This document shows, piece by piece, positions 10,545-21,100 of a stretch of 64,000 nucleotides of DNA. This DNA comes from Stomoxys calcitrans (Eukaryota; Arthropoda; Insecta; Diptera; Muscidae). Where the stretch lies: positions 125,087,494-125,151,493 of the forward strand of contig NC_081552.1 in the NCBI RefSeq assembly GCF_963082655.1, given 5' to 3'. Every line of letters starts with the position of its first letter. Positions within the stretch are counted from its first letter, which is position 1. The notes beneath the pieces are model-generated. The model searched no databases. It was given only the letters and a program-made list of their open reading frames with translations, and was not told where the DNA came from. Both the position numbers and the translations under genes were made by a program.

Positions 10545-10952
10545 TTGGCCGACTGCGGGATTGGATCCTGAGTTTTACAAAAAAGTAAGTAAAACTGGGA
10601 TGTGTAACCACAAAACTAAAAATGGTATTATCAATATTTATAACAGTATAGCAATGTTTTTGGTAAAAATAATTTTTTAAATCTTTACCATATTTTGAAA
10701 CAAAGAAAAAAAATAAATAAGGCAAACGACAACCATATTATTTTGTTCAATTTTGACCATAATCTGACATTTTGTTTCTTGTTGTGGTTTTATATAGTCA
10801 AAAATTAATTTCTATTATACAATATATATTGTTACCACAGGCATGGCATTTTCGAGATATATAAATCCGATCTTTTCTCTACGTGTGGGATAATGGACTT
10901 TATTTTTTTGAACCGGGGCACCTGTGCATTTTGTATTACAATTTATTAAGAA
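10545..10952. other. Unassigned AT-rich DNA
   Basis: No gene or known element recognised between an R153-A copy and a Helitron end. It contains CTTTTCTCTACGTGTGGG (10872-10889), inverted relative to the motif at 9401-9415. Confidence 0.35.
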
Positions 10953-13029
10953 CTAGGTGACCCGGGCCCGCTCCGCTGCGCCTTCTTTTACTTTACATGG
11001 AACAAAATTTGCCTTGGAATATTTATTTTCGACAATTAAAGAGCTTTTAGTGAAATACCATGCTACGAACATGTATATCTCCTGACTAATTGTTCAACAA
11101 TATAAGTGCCTTTGTCCGAATCCCATATGATCTTTATTGGTTAACGAATTTAAGTTTGGATGTAAGGTGTACTCCATAAATACTTCATTTCAGCCCGTTA
11201 TTCTCATGATGTCTGATTTAGTGGTGTCTTCGGGGGAGAAGTGGTCCCCCAGATACTTGACCCTGAAAAAATATCAGCTTCGTGCTCTTCTCTTAAATAC
11301 CATTTATTTAAACCCCATATTGCCATTGGCCTCTTAAGCCAATAAGTTTACAGGATGAGGCGTTCCCAAACACATGGCCCCAAAATAGGTTATCAAATTC
11401 GTTTTCTAATCTCAAATACCTTTCATTTGAGCCATATATTGGCATGGTCGAAAAATTTGTTTCCGTTGGGGGTGTTTTGGGAAAGCGGTGATGCTTGGTC
11501 TTACATTTGGATATCAAATTCGTATTCTACTCCCAAGTACCTTTATTTCAGCCCCATATTGCGTTGGTCACTAAAAAATTGCTGTGTGAGGCGTATTTTA
11601 GGAAAGGGGTACACCCCCAGAAAATTGGTTCCGAAAATGGGTATCAATTCTTACTCTACCCCCCAATACTTTTAATTTATGCCCACAATCTCATGGTCGG
11701 TAAATATGCCCGATTTAGGGGTGTTTTGGGGATTGGGGTGGTCGCCCAAACACTAACCCCGGAAAATATATCAGCAACGTGCTCTATTCTTATATATCTA
11801 TATATCATTTATTTGAACCCCATATTGCCATTGGGCTCGAAATTGGATATCAAATTCGTTTTCTAATCTCGTTTAAACTCCCTTTTGCAAAAGTCAGTAA
11901 ATATGTCCGGTTTGGGGTATTGGCCCTAAAAAGTATTAATAATAAGTTCCACTCTCTTTCCGACCCAAATTGTATTGGTGAGCAAATACATACGTACCCT
12001 AGACCGTTGGACCCTAAAGTTGATATCAGATACGTGGTCCACTCCCAATTACCTTTAATTTGAGCCCCATATTTCCAAAGTCGGCAAACATGACCGCCTT
12101 GGGGGGTGTTTTGGGGGATGGGCGGCCACTCAGTGAGTTGGCCTTGAAAATATATATCGGATTCGTGTTCCACTCTAAAACCCCTCTTATTTGAGCCTCA
12201 TATTGCAAAAGTCTGCAAATACTTACTATTTGGGTGGTGTTGTGGCCCCATAGACACATTTCCCGAATATTGATATCAGATTTTGCTTAACTCCCAAATA
12301 CCTTTCATTTGGCTATTGTCGTAAATGTGTCCCCTTTGGGGGAGGTTTTTGGGAAGAGGCGGCCCCAAAACACTTGGTCTCATATTTGGATATCAGATTC
12401 TAATTCTGCACTCAAATACCTTTTATTTAAGCCCCATATTCCCATGGTCAGTAAATAAGCCCTGTTTGAGGAAGGGGTGGACCCCCAGAATCGTGGTCCC
12501 ACATTTGGATATCAGATTCATATTCTACTCGCAAATACCTTCCATTTGAGTCCCATATTGCCATGGTCGGTAAATATGTCCGATTTAGGGGTGTTTTGGT
12601 CCCCCTAGCACTTGGTTCAACAAATGGATACCAGATACATTTTCTTATCCTAAATACCTTTCATTTGAGTTCCATATTGCCGTTATTGGTGTAAATATAT
12701 GTTTAGTAGGTTTTAGGGTGGGGCGGCCCCCCTAGGTACCCCATCCGAAATTTGAACACCAAATTTTTTTTTTAGGATACTATATGAGAGCACACAAAAT
12801 TTCGCTTAAATCGCACCACCCATCTCCGAGATCTGGCGTTTCTGAAAATTAGGGTAAGGGGGAGGGTCCGCCCCCTTCAGATATCAAAAAATGTAGTACC
12901 CTATTTTCACCACGGGGTCATTATGTCATTATCTGTGAAAATTTTAAGAAAACCGGTTCAGCCGTTTCTGAGTCTATAAGGCACACACAAACATACAAAC
13001 AAACCAACACAAATTGATTTTTATATATA
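10953..13029 (-). mobile_element. Non-autonomous Helitron, subfamily 1
   Basis: Read on the minus strand it starts CTATATATAAAAATCAATTTG, continues through a conserved block (TATAGACTCAGAAACGGCTG with GAACCGGTTTTC), and ends in GC-rich AGCGGAGCGGGCCCGGGTCA followed by CCTAG, next to a T. That is the TC...CTAG layout of Helitrons inserting between A and T. The centre is a degenerate tandem array in which 'CCCATATTGCCATGG' recurs about every 115-120 bp (for example at 11317, 11432, 11551, 11671, 12434, 12550, 12670). No Rep/helicase gene is present, so it depends on another element. Confidence 0.75.
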
Positions 13030-13149
13030 GCCGCACCGGGTCCGCTCCGCTGCGCCTTCTTTATCTCTCTTATATCTTTTTAGGATGGGGACACTTCGCC
13101 CTGAATGCGAATATCGAATTCGTGCCGAGAACATCGGACAAAGTGGCAT
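13030..13149 (-). mobile_element. Helitron 3'-end fragment
   Basis: Begins directly at the 5' end of the previous Helitron with the same GC-rich 3' terminus (CCGGGTCCGCTCCGCTGCGCC on the plus strand). It is truncated after about 120 bp, where SINE sequence begins. This suggests one Helitron inserted at or next to the end of another. Confidence 0.6.
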
Positions 13150-13263
13150 TAATCCCCTCTTAATGTTAGCGACATTTGCGAGGTATAATGCCATGCGTGG
13201 CTATTTAAAAAATTTTCCCCAAAGAGATGTCGCACTGCGGGACGCCGTTCAGACTCAGCTATA
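13150..13263 (+). mobile_element. SINE fragment, tRNA head missing
   Basis: Matches the body of the SINE at 41619-41940 (GCGACATTTGCGAGGTATAATG and GTCGCACTGCGGGACGCCGT). The tRNA-like 5' part is absent and the copy stops at CAGCTATAA, where an R153-A element begins. Confidence 0.65.
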
Positions 13264-14457
13264 ACAAGTAAAAGCGTGCTAGGTTCGGCCGGGCCGAATC
13301 TTATATACCCTATACCATGTATCGCATTTGCCGACTTCTTTTCTCTTCTTAGGCAAAAAAGGATATAAGAAAAGATTTGCTCTGCTATTAGAGCGATATC
13401 AAGATATAGTCCGGTTTGGACCACAATTAAATTATATGTTGGAGACCTGTGTAAAATGTCAGCCAATTCGAATAAGAATTGCGCTCTTTAGGAGCTCAAG
13501 AAGTAAAATAGAGAGATCGATTTATATGGGAGCTATATCGGGCTATAGACCGATTCAGACCATAATAAACACGTATGTTGATGGTCAAGAGAGGATCCGT
13601 CAAAATTTCAGGCAAATCGGATAATAATTGCGAACTCTAGAGGCTCAAGAAGTCAAGATCCCAGATCGGTTTATATGGCAGCTATATCAGGTTCTGTACT
13701 GATTTGAACCTTATTTGACACAGTTGTTGAAAGTAAAAATATAATACGTCGTGCAAAATTTCAGCCAAATCGGATAGGAATTGCGCCCTCTAGAAGCTCT
13801 AGAAGCTCAAGAAGTCAAGTCCCCAGATCTGATTACATGACAGCTATATCAGTTTATGAGCCGATTTGAACCATACTAAGCACAGTTGTTGGATATCATA
13901 ACAAAATACTTCGAACCAAATTTCAGCCAAATCGGATAAGAATTGCGCCCTCTAGAGGCTCAAGAAGTCATGACCCAAGATTGTTTTATATGGCAGCTAT
14001 ATCAGGTTATGGACCGATTTGAACCAAACTTGGCACAGTTTTTGGATATCATACCAAAACTCATCGTGCGAAATTTCATGCAAAATTTCATTTCAATCGG
14101 ATAAGAATTGCGCACTCTAGAGGCTCAAGAAATGAAGACCCAAGATCGGTTTATATGGCAGCTATAATGAAACATGGACCGCTATGGCCCATTCACAATA
14201 CCAACCGACCTACACTAATAAGTAGTATTTGTGCAAAATTTCAAGAGGCTAGCTTTACTCCTTCGGAAGTTAGCGTGCTTTCGACAGACAGACGGACGGA
14301 CACACAGACGGACGGACGGACATGGCTAGATCGACATAAAATGTAGCAACGATCAAGAATATGTATACTTTATGGGGTCTCAGACGAATATTTCGGGTAG
14401 TTACAAACAGAATGACGAAATTAGTATACCCCCCATCCTATGGTGGAGGGTATAAAA
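13264..14457 (+). repeat. R153-A element, full length
   Basis: Has the complete signature left end including the dyad TTCGGCCGGGCCGAA, several 153-bp units, a GACAGACGGACGGACACAC run near 14286, and the terminal hairpin sequence with GGTGGAGGGTATAAAA. Its right end is the outer part of a duplicated palindromic junction. Confidence 0.88.
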
Positions 14458-14479
14458 TGCAAAAAATAGAAAGAACCAT

Positions 14480-14582
14480 TTTTTATACCCTCCACCATAG
14501 GATGGGGGGTATACTAATTTCGTCATTCTGTTTGTAACTACCCGAAATATTCGTCTGAGACCCCATAAAGTATACATATTCT
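14480..14582 (-). repeat. R153-A right-end fragment
   Basis: About 100 bp from the hairpin end through CTGAGACCCCATAAAGTATAC, in minus orientation. Internal part of the duplicated junction. Confidence 0.8.
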
Positions 14583-14657
14583 TATTTCGGGTAGTTACAA
14601 ACAGAATGACGAAATTAGTATACCCCCCATCCTATGGTGGAGGGTATAAAATGCAAA
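14583..14657 (+). repeat. R153-A right-end fragment
   Basis: About 75 bp from TTATTTCGGGTAGTTACAAAC to GGAGGGTATAAAA in plus orientation. It forms an inverted repeat with the preceding fragment. Confidence 0.8.
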
Positions 14658-14675
14658 TAATTGAAAGAACCATTT

Positions 14676-15454
14676 TTTTATACCCTCCACCATAGGATGG
14701 GGGGTATACTAATTTCGTCATTCTGTTTGTAACTACTCGAAATGTTCGTCTGAAACCCCATAAAGTATATATATTCGATCTAGCGATGTCCGTCTGTCTG
14801 TCGATTGATATAGCTGCCATATAAACCGATCTTGGGTCTTGACTTCTTGAGCCGCTAGAGGGTGCAATTCTTATCCGATTGGAATAAAATTTTGCATGAC
14901 GTATTTTATTCTTACTTTTAACAACTGTGTCAAATAAGGTTCGAATCGATTCATAACCTGATATAGCTGCCATATATACCGATCTTGGATCTTGACTTCT
15001 TGAGCCTCTAGAGGTCGCAATTATTATCCGATTTGCCTGAAATTGAGTACAACGGATCCTGTCATGACCTTCTACTCAGCACGAATTTTGCACATAGTAT
15101 TTGCCTGAAATTGTGTACGACGGATTCTCTCATGACCATCAGCATACGTGGTTATTATGGTCTGAATCGGTCTATAGCCCGATACAACTTCCATATAAAT
15201 CGATCTCTCTATTTTACTTCTCGAGCCCCCTAAGGGCGCAATTCTTATTCGAATTGGGTGACATTTTATACAGGTCTCCAACATATAATTTAATTGTGGT
15301 CCAAACCGGACCATATCTTGACATCGCTCTAATCTTTTCTTATATCCTTTTGTTGCCTAAGAAGAGATGCCGGGAAAAGAACTCGACAAATGCGGTCCAT
15401 GGTGGAGGATATATAAGAGTCGGCCAGGCCGAACTTAGCACGCTTTTACTTGTT
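14676..15454 (-). repeat. R153-A element, minus orientation
   Basis: Runs from the hairpin end (TTTTTATACCCTCCACCATAG in reverse sense) to the left-end signature GGCCGAACTTAGCACGC with TTTTACTTGTT. Internal rearrangement is visible near 15040-15115, where 'GCCTGAAATTG' and 'ACGGAT' phrases are repeated around an unrelated stretch. Confidence 0.82.
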
Positions 15455-15660
15455 TTAGGTCATACAAAAATCCCATTTTCGCAATGCTGCAAAAACAACT
15501 TTAAGAGCAGGCCTTCTTTAATTGGTGCCTGTTCAGCAGGCGTATATCGAGCAATGAAAGGTGCATGATGCCATGCCAATGACACACAATGTTATTTTGA
15601 AATATTGTTTACATTTGTGTGGAAGTACTTGTACCTGCTTTGCGTATGCATGTATTTTCG
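15455..15660 (+). repeat. Dispersed repeat F, copy 1
   Basis: Aligns with 51205-51480 (shared phrases include AACAACTTTAAGA, CAGCAGGCGTATAT and CAATGACACACAATGTTATT). It lacks an internal stretch of roughly 60-70 bp present in the other copy. No coding frame or known family is recognised. Confidence 0.6.
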
Positions 15661-16060
15661 CTACTAGGAAGGTATTTGGGAGTCGATTACAAATATGACA
15701 TTGAAATTTGTGTTCAAGTATCCAGATAACGCTATACCTTCTAAAAGCGCTTCAAATAAGTTAATTGACCTATTAAGATAATGGGGAACAATTGAAAGAT
15801 ATGTTTGAGTGGAGTGCGATATTCTAGTTTGTGCTCAAGTGGCAGAAGGAGTGTGGCGCACAACGTTCCTATAGACGCCCCATAAAATGGAGTTATAGAT
15901 CTATCACGACAATATAGGATCGAAAATATTTTATAAGGTTGTGATCTGCGAATCTGATATTTTTATTCTGGTAATATATCTACAGGACCACCTCACCCCA
16001 AAACAGTCGGTCAATCATAATGACCCAACAGGATGCTGTGTGATTTAATTATTTTAGCGA
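15661..16060 (+). mobile_element. Degenerate Helitron-type fragment
   Basis: Carries the 'GGTATTTGGGAGTCGATTAC ... GACATTGAAATT' phrasing of Helitron internal repeats. It also aligns with 38985-39390 (TGTGCTCAAGTGGCAGA, TATAGACGCCC). It has no ends. Confidence 0.5.
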
Positions 16061-16179
16061 CTATAGACAATGCAGGCCGCCTTGCTCCAAAAATTATACG
16101 ATTCGTTTGGCGTCATAGGTAAAGATGCAAACCTAACTGCCACGGTGGCCACCACAGTAACATCAAGGATATAACTCAC

Positions 16180-16370
16180 ATATCATCAGTTTCCGATTCA
16201 AATTTTACCTCATCGATAAGGGATTTTTCTTTCCTAGGCAAGTTCAAACGACGTGCCGCTTGGAAACACTTTATGTTCAAAAATATTATATGTCTTAATT
16301 ACCAAGAAGTGTCGCCAGGTTTCGAACAGAGATGTTCAGCGGTACAGTACACATCTGCGCAAAGGTGACT
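16180..16370 (-). mobile_element. Degenerate SINE, minus orientation
   Basis: Read in reverse, it holds a decayed tRNA-like head (TTCGAAACCTGGCGACAC region near 16310-16330 and GCGCAGATGTGT near 16350) and the SINE body ending with CCTTATCGATGAGGTAAA. It aligns with the SINE at 41619-41940. Confidence 0.5.
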
Positions 16371-16689
16371 ACCATTTAAAGAAAACTACCACATGATGAT
16401 CAATGTTATAGGCGTTCAGCCTCTCCAAGCAAGAAGCTATAACATTTAATTAAGCGCCCTCTATAATGGCAACGCCAACACGAACAAAGAGAGGGCAGAG
16501 TGGTCAAAGTTTATGACAACCTATCGATCTACTGAATGAAGAAAAACAAAATACATATAGGAATTTAATTGCGGCTGTTTGCGGCATTATTTTTTAAACT
16601 TTCCAACCCTGAGACGAGCCTTAACAATAATTGCTTAAAGAAATTTAGTAGCCTTTCTTTGTCATAGATAGAAAGCAATATATATAAAA

Positions 16690-17105
16690 CAAGTAGAAAG
16701 GCGCTAAGTTCAGCCGGGCCGAGCTTTTGATACCCACCACCTCGGGTATATATGTAAACCACTGTCGTCATAATCCGGTGAAAAATGCATAATATATGCC
16801 CCATAGCAGCTTTATCGAAATATGGTCTGATTTGGACCACATTTGGCACGGATATTAAGTGGTCTAATAAGTAAAAATCATTGTTCAATTTTGTAGAACA
16901 AAATATAGGTCTTTTTGGTAGCCCTATCCAAATATAGACCGATCTATATACTACACGGATGTCGAAAAGTCTAACATAAGTCACTGTGTCAAATTTCAGC
17001 GAAATCGGATTATAAATGTGCCTTTTATGGGACCAAGACTTTAAATCGAGAGATCGGTCTATATGGCAGCTTAGGGTCGTAGCCAGGTTTTTTTTTTCAA
17101 AATCG
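16690..17105 (+). repeat. R153-B element, 5' fragment
   Basis: Begins CAAGTAGAAAGGCGCTAAG, has the dyad-like AGCCGGGCCGAGC and GATACCCACCACCTCGGG, then two to three 153-bp-type units, and stops in a poly-T stretch near 17090. It is truncated relative to the copy at 25044. Confidence 0.75.
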
Positions 17106-17139
17106 GAAATTGTCAAAATTCTTCTGTTATTGTGAAATT

Positions 17140-18460
17140 GGTAAATATTCGTTGCAAGAACTAACCCATCGGGGGTAACATTTGGTCGTAAAGTCAGAAC
17201 TTAATTAAAATCCGCTTTCGATGGAAACGATGTCCGATAAAAATTACATTCAACAATTGTCGTATATGCTTATAATTTCCATCATGTCTTTATAAGTTCT
17301 AACGTGTTCCTACTTTATTGGAGATAAAATAAGAAAAGGTGATAGAACTAAAAATCAGAAACACGAAGCGATTTCTACGTTATTACAGTTTTAACTTTTT
17401 TCTTTCTTTGCCAACTAATTGATGTCAAATGACCTGTAAAGTGAGTGTAATATAAAATTTGCTATCATAGATAAAAGTCAGCTGTCTAACATTATTATTT
17501 TAACACTTTTCCTCACTTAAGGTAGGTATTATTGTAAGTTCGTTTTTCCCGGTGAAAATGAATATTTTTTACGATAACTTCAATATATGATTTCATTATG
17601 TTATGTTATCAGTGATATTTTTGAAGTTTTCAAAACAGTTATCGTGAAGAACATGGCTATTTCACTGTAAAACACATACTTAATACACACCTTTTTGTAA
17701 ACATGCAATTTTACTCGTCGAATTTCATTAAAGATTTTCGTACATAACACATAAAGAAACCATTATTCGCAAAATCTTTTCAAAAAAGGTTTTCTTGGAA
17801 GAAAAAAAGAAAATATTCAAAAAGTAAATCTTAAAATATTTAAAATAATATTTCACTGTACTCAAATCTACTGTCAATACCAACAGAACTTTAATATCTA
17901 TGAGCTCCGTATGAATTGCCTTTAATACTGAATTGTGAATTATGGAATTCCAAGAAAAAACGAAATGGTTTTATATTAAAATGTAAATTAAACTGGGTGA
18001 CCATTTCGTGGTCTTAAAATTGTGTTTTCGAGTTCCAAAAATTTTTTATATCATTGCTGATGTGATTCAAATAATTTATAATTATATTAAGAATTATTCT
18101 CTGGTAAAAATTTTCAGACTAACAACCAAAATGTCTGATTTAAAGACATTTAAAAAAAAAAAATTTTCTATGGACAAAATTTCAATTAAAATAAGGAGAA
18201 CTAGAGAAAATTCATGCAGAATTTTATCTTAGAAAAAATTGTGTTAAATGTGTCTCTCGGAACAAACAAAAAAATTTCTGTGATGATTTTGGCTTCAAGA
18301 AACTTTTTATAACTTTTCGTTTAAAAAAATCACAAAAATTTAAATCTTTTGAAAAAATTGCATTACTATTCGGTCTTTAAAAATAATGCATTAACCTATT
18401 AACTACGAAAAATATCCAAGAATAGAGCTGCCTTAGAAAAAATTTAGCTCGAGCTAGGAA
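17140..18460 (+). repeat. Dispersed repeat D, copy 1 (unclassified)
   Basis: Long AT-rich repeat sharing an ordered series of blocks with the minus strand of 61911-62700: GATGGAAACGATGTCCG (17219), CTTTATAAGT, GATGTCAAATGACCT (17425), GGAATTCCAAG and TAGCTCGAGCTAGGAAA (18449). The copy here has extra sequence between blocks. No gene is recognised. The perfect dyad TAGCTCGAGCTA is kept in both copies. Confidence 0.65.
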
Positions 18461-19394
18461 AAGGTTATCGTAATGAAATTTGGATTAACGTAAAGTGGAC
18501 GCCTAAAATAAGCTACAACAATTTTTCCCGTCATGTTTTGGGGGAAAATTGGCTTGTCGAAAGTCGGCTGTTTTTTATAATCCATTTTATGTCAAAATCA
18601 TTAAAATCAGCTTTCTTCGATAAATGGTCATTAAAAATTAAGAAAATGATTTTTTGTTGTTGTAGGGGATTAGGAAATAAAAATATTCTTTTTTCAAAAA
18701 TTTTTAAAATTTTAAATATTTAAAAAAATTGCTACGTTAATAGAAATTCCCTAAATTATGAATATATAAAATTTTATCAAAACCGGATATCAGAATCGAG
18801 GCGTATCGGATTAAAATTTTGTCTTCAAAAATATTTATTGAAATTTGATAATAGAAAATATTTTAGGACAATTTTGTTTGTATAGCTTAATAAAAAGACT
18901 TTAAAAATGTAAATGAAATGAAATTTCGGCTTTAAACAATAATCTCGAGGTTAGGTTGTCTTTAGAGAGTTTTTCGCTGAAATTTTTTCCTTAAAAAAGT
19001 TTACTAAAATTAAGCTTTTAAAAAAATATTATTGAAACTATTATTTACAAAAATTTTGTCTTTGGAAAAAATTTATTTGCCTTTAAAAATGATTTCGAGG
19101 GGGTCCGTCCCGTTCTGATGTTTTGTCATTAGAGAATATTACGCCTAAATTTTGTCTTAAGAAAAATTTCATTAAAATTTGATTAGAATTTCATTACAAA
19201 TTTGTTCTTAAGAAAAATAATTTTAAGGCTGCCTTGGCCTCAGCAAAATGTTTTCTTTGTAGAATAAATATGAAATTTTATCATTTTAAAAAAATGTTCC
19301 TTAAATTTTTTGTTCAGAATAAAATTACTTTAAATTTTCCTTCAAACGAAATCATTTTTGGTGGGGGGAGTCCCTGTCTACGTCCCTGTGGCAC
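18461..19394. other. AT-rich, internally repetitive DNA
   Basis: Recurring 'AAATTTTGTCTTTAAAAAAA'-like phrases every few tens of bases, without gene or element ends. It could be a continuation of repeat D. Confidence 0.4.
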
Positions 19395-19640
19395 CTATAT
19401 AAATTATTAACGAAGTGTTTTGAAGTACGCCGCAAAGCACCCCCTAAACTGAACTTCAATTCCGATGGGAATAAAGAACGAATTTTTTATCTATTTTCAG
19501 TGCAAAGTGCCAGTGGCCACCCCAGCCCCAAAACACCCTCTTAACGGTTCATATTTACCAGCCATGGCAATAGGGGGCTCAAATTAAAGGGATTTAGAAG
19601 TGCAGAACGAATTTAATATCCATATTTGAGTCGAAATGTC
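19395..19640 (+). mobile_element. Helitron internal fragment
   Basis: Contains 'CCACCCCAGCCCCAAAACACCC' style text, 'CAATAGGGGGCTCAAATTAAA' and 'GAACGAATTTAATATCC', as in the array of the Helitron at 21101-23154. No terminus is present. Confidence 0.6.
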
Positions 19641-19775
19641 TGAGGTGCCATCCCTCCCCTAATGAGAACATTAGCCTAAGATAGAACATTACGACCAGGA
19701 ACCGAGAAGGGGCAAATTCTCACACATCAATGAGCGCTTTCCGATTCAAGTTTAAACTCACTGATAAGGGACCTT
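19641..19775 (-). mobile_element. SINE 3' fragment, minus orientation
   Basis: Reverse complement of the SINE tail, including CCTCCCCTAATGAGAAC and GATTCAAGTTTAAACTC. It forms an inverted pair with 20960-21100 around an R153-A element and has about 35 extra bases near 19670-19700. Confidence 0.65.
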
Positions 19776-20865
19776 TTTTATACCATCCACCATAGGATGG
19801 GGGTATACCTGACATTTTATGTTGATCTAGCCATGTCCGTCCATCTGTCCGTCCGTCCATCCGTCCCTCCGCCTGTCTGTCGATAGCACGCTAACTTCCG
19901 AAGGTTTTAAGCTAGCCTCCTGAAATTTTGCACAAATACTTCTTATTAGTGTACGTCGGTTGGTATTGTAAATGGGCCATATCGGTCCATGTTTTGATAA
20001 AGCTGCAATATAAACCGATCTTGGGTCTTCACTTCTTGAGCCTCTAGAGTGCGCAATTCTTATCCGATTGTAATGAAGTTTTGCACGACGTGTTTTGTTA
20101 TGATATCCAACAATTTCGCCAAGTATGGTTCAAATCGGTTCATAACCATATATAGCTGCCATATAAACCGATCTTGGGTCTTGACTTCTTGAGCCTCTAG
20201 AGTGTGCAATTCTTATCTGATTGAAATGAAATTTTGCACGACGTGTTTTGTTATGATATCCAACAATTGTGCCAATATGGTTCAAATCGGTTCATAATCT
20301 GGTATAGCTGTCATATAAACCGATCTTGGGTCATGACTTCTTGAGCTTCTAGAGGGCGCAATTCTTATCCGATTTGGCTGAAATTTTGCATGAGGTGTTT
20401 TGTTTTGACTTCTAATAACTGTGCTAAGTATGGCGTAAATCGATATAGAACCTGATATAGCTGCCATATAAACCGATCTGGGATCTTGACTTCTTGAACC
20501 TCTAAAAGGCGCAAATCTCATCCGATTTTGCTGAAATTTTGTACAACGGCTTCTCTCATGACCTTCAACATACGTGTCTAATATGGTCTGAATCGATCAA
20601 TAGCTTGTTACAGCTCCCATATAAACCCATCTCCCTTCTCATACGAATGAACTGAAATATTACAAAATGACATCCACAATGTTCAGCATTTATTTATGGT
20701 CCGAATTGGACTATAATTTGATATAGCTCCAATAGCGTAACAGTTCTTATTCAATATTCTATGTTTGTCTAAAAAGAGATACCGCGCACAGAACTCGACA
20801 AATGCGATCAATGATGGATGGTATATAAAATTCGGCCCGGCCGAACTTAGCACGCTCTTACTTGT
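19776..20865 (-). repeat. R153-A element, full length, minus orientation
   Basis: From TTTTTATACCATCCACCATAG (hairpin end) through CCGTCCATCTGTCCGTCCG and several 153-bp units to GGCCGAACTTAGCACGC with TCTTACTTGT. It is placed between two inverted SINE fragments. Confidence 0.85.
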
Positions 20866-21100
20866 GTTCTCTTAATGTTGGCGACATGTGCGAGGTACAA
20901 TGCCATGCATGGTCATTTAAAAAAGTTTCCCCAAAGAGGTGTTGCACTGCGGGGCGCTTTTCGATCTCGGCTATAAAAAAGTCCCTTATCATTAAGTTTA
21001 AACTTGAATCGGAAAGCACTCATTGATTTATGGAGTTTGCCCCTTCTCGGTTCTCATTAGGGGAGGGATGGCACCTCAGACATTTCGACTCAAATATGAA
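20866..21100 (+). mobile_element. SINE fragment, tRNA head missing
   Basis: Shares 'TGGCGACATGTGCGAGGTAC', 'GTTGCACTGCGGGGCG' and the tail CCCCTTCTCGGTTCTCATTAG with other SINE copies. It starts at the same internal point as the fragment at 13150 (CTCTTAATGTT), and each is joined to an R153-A left end. Confidence 0.65.

Larger units (their letters stand above)
14391..14765. repeat. Tandem duplication of a head-to-head R153-A junction
   Basis: Two successive blocks, about 14395-14583 and 14586-14765, each read: right end of R153-A in plus, a short spacer, then right end of R153-A in minus. The spacers are nearly the same (ATGCAAAAAATAGAAAGAACC and ATGCAAATAATTGAAAGAACC), so the whole palindromic junction was duplicated. 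Each block can fold into a long hairpin. Confidence 0.8.
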
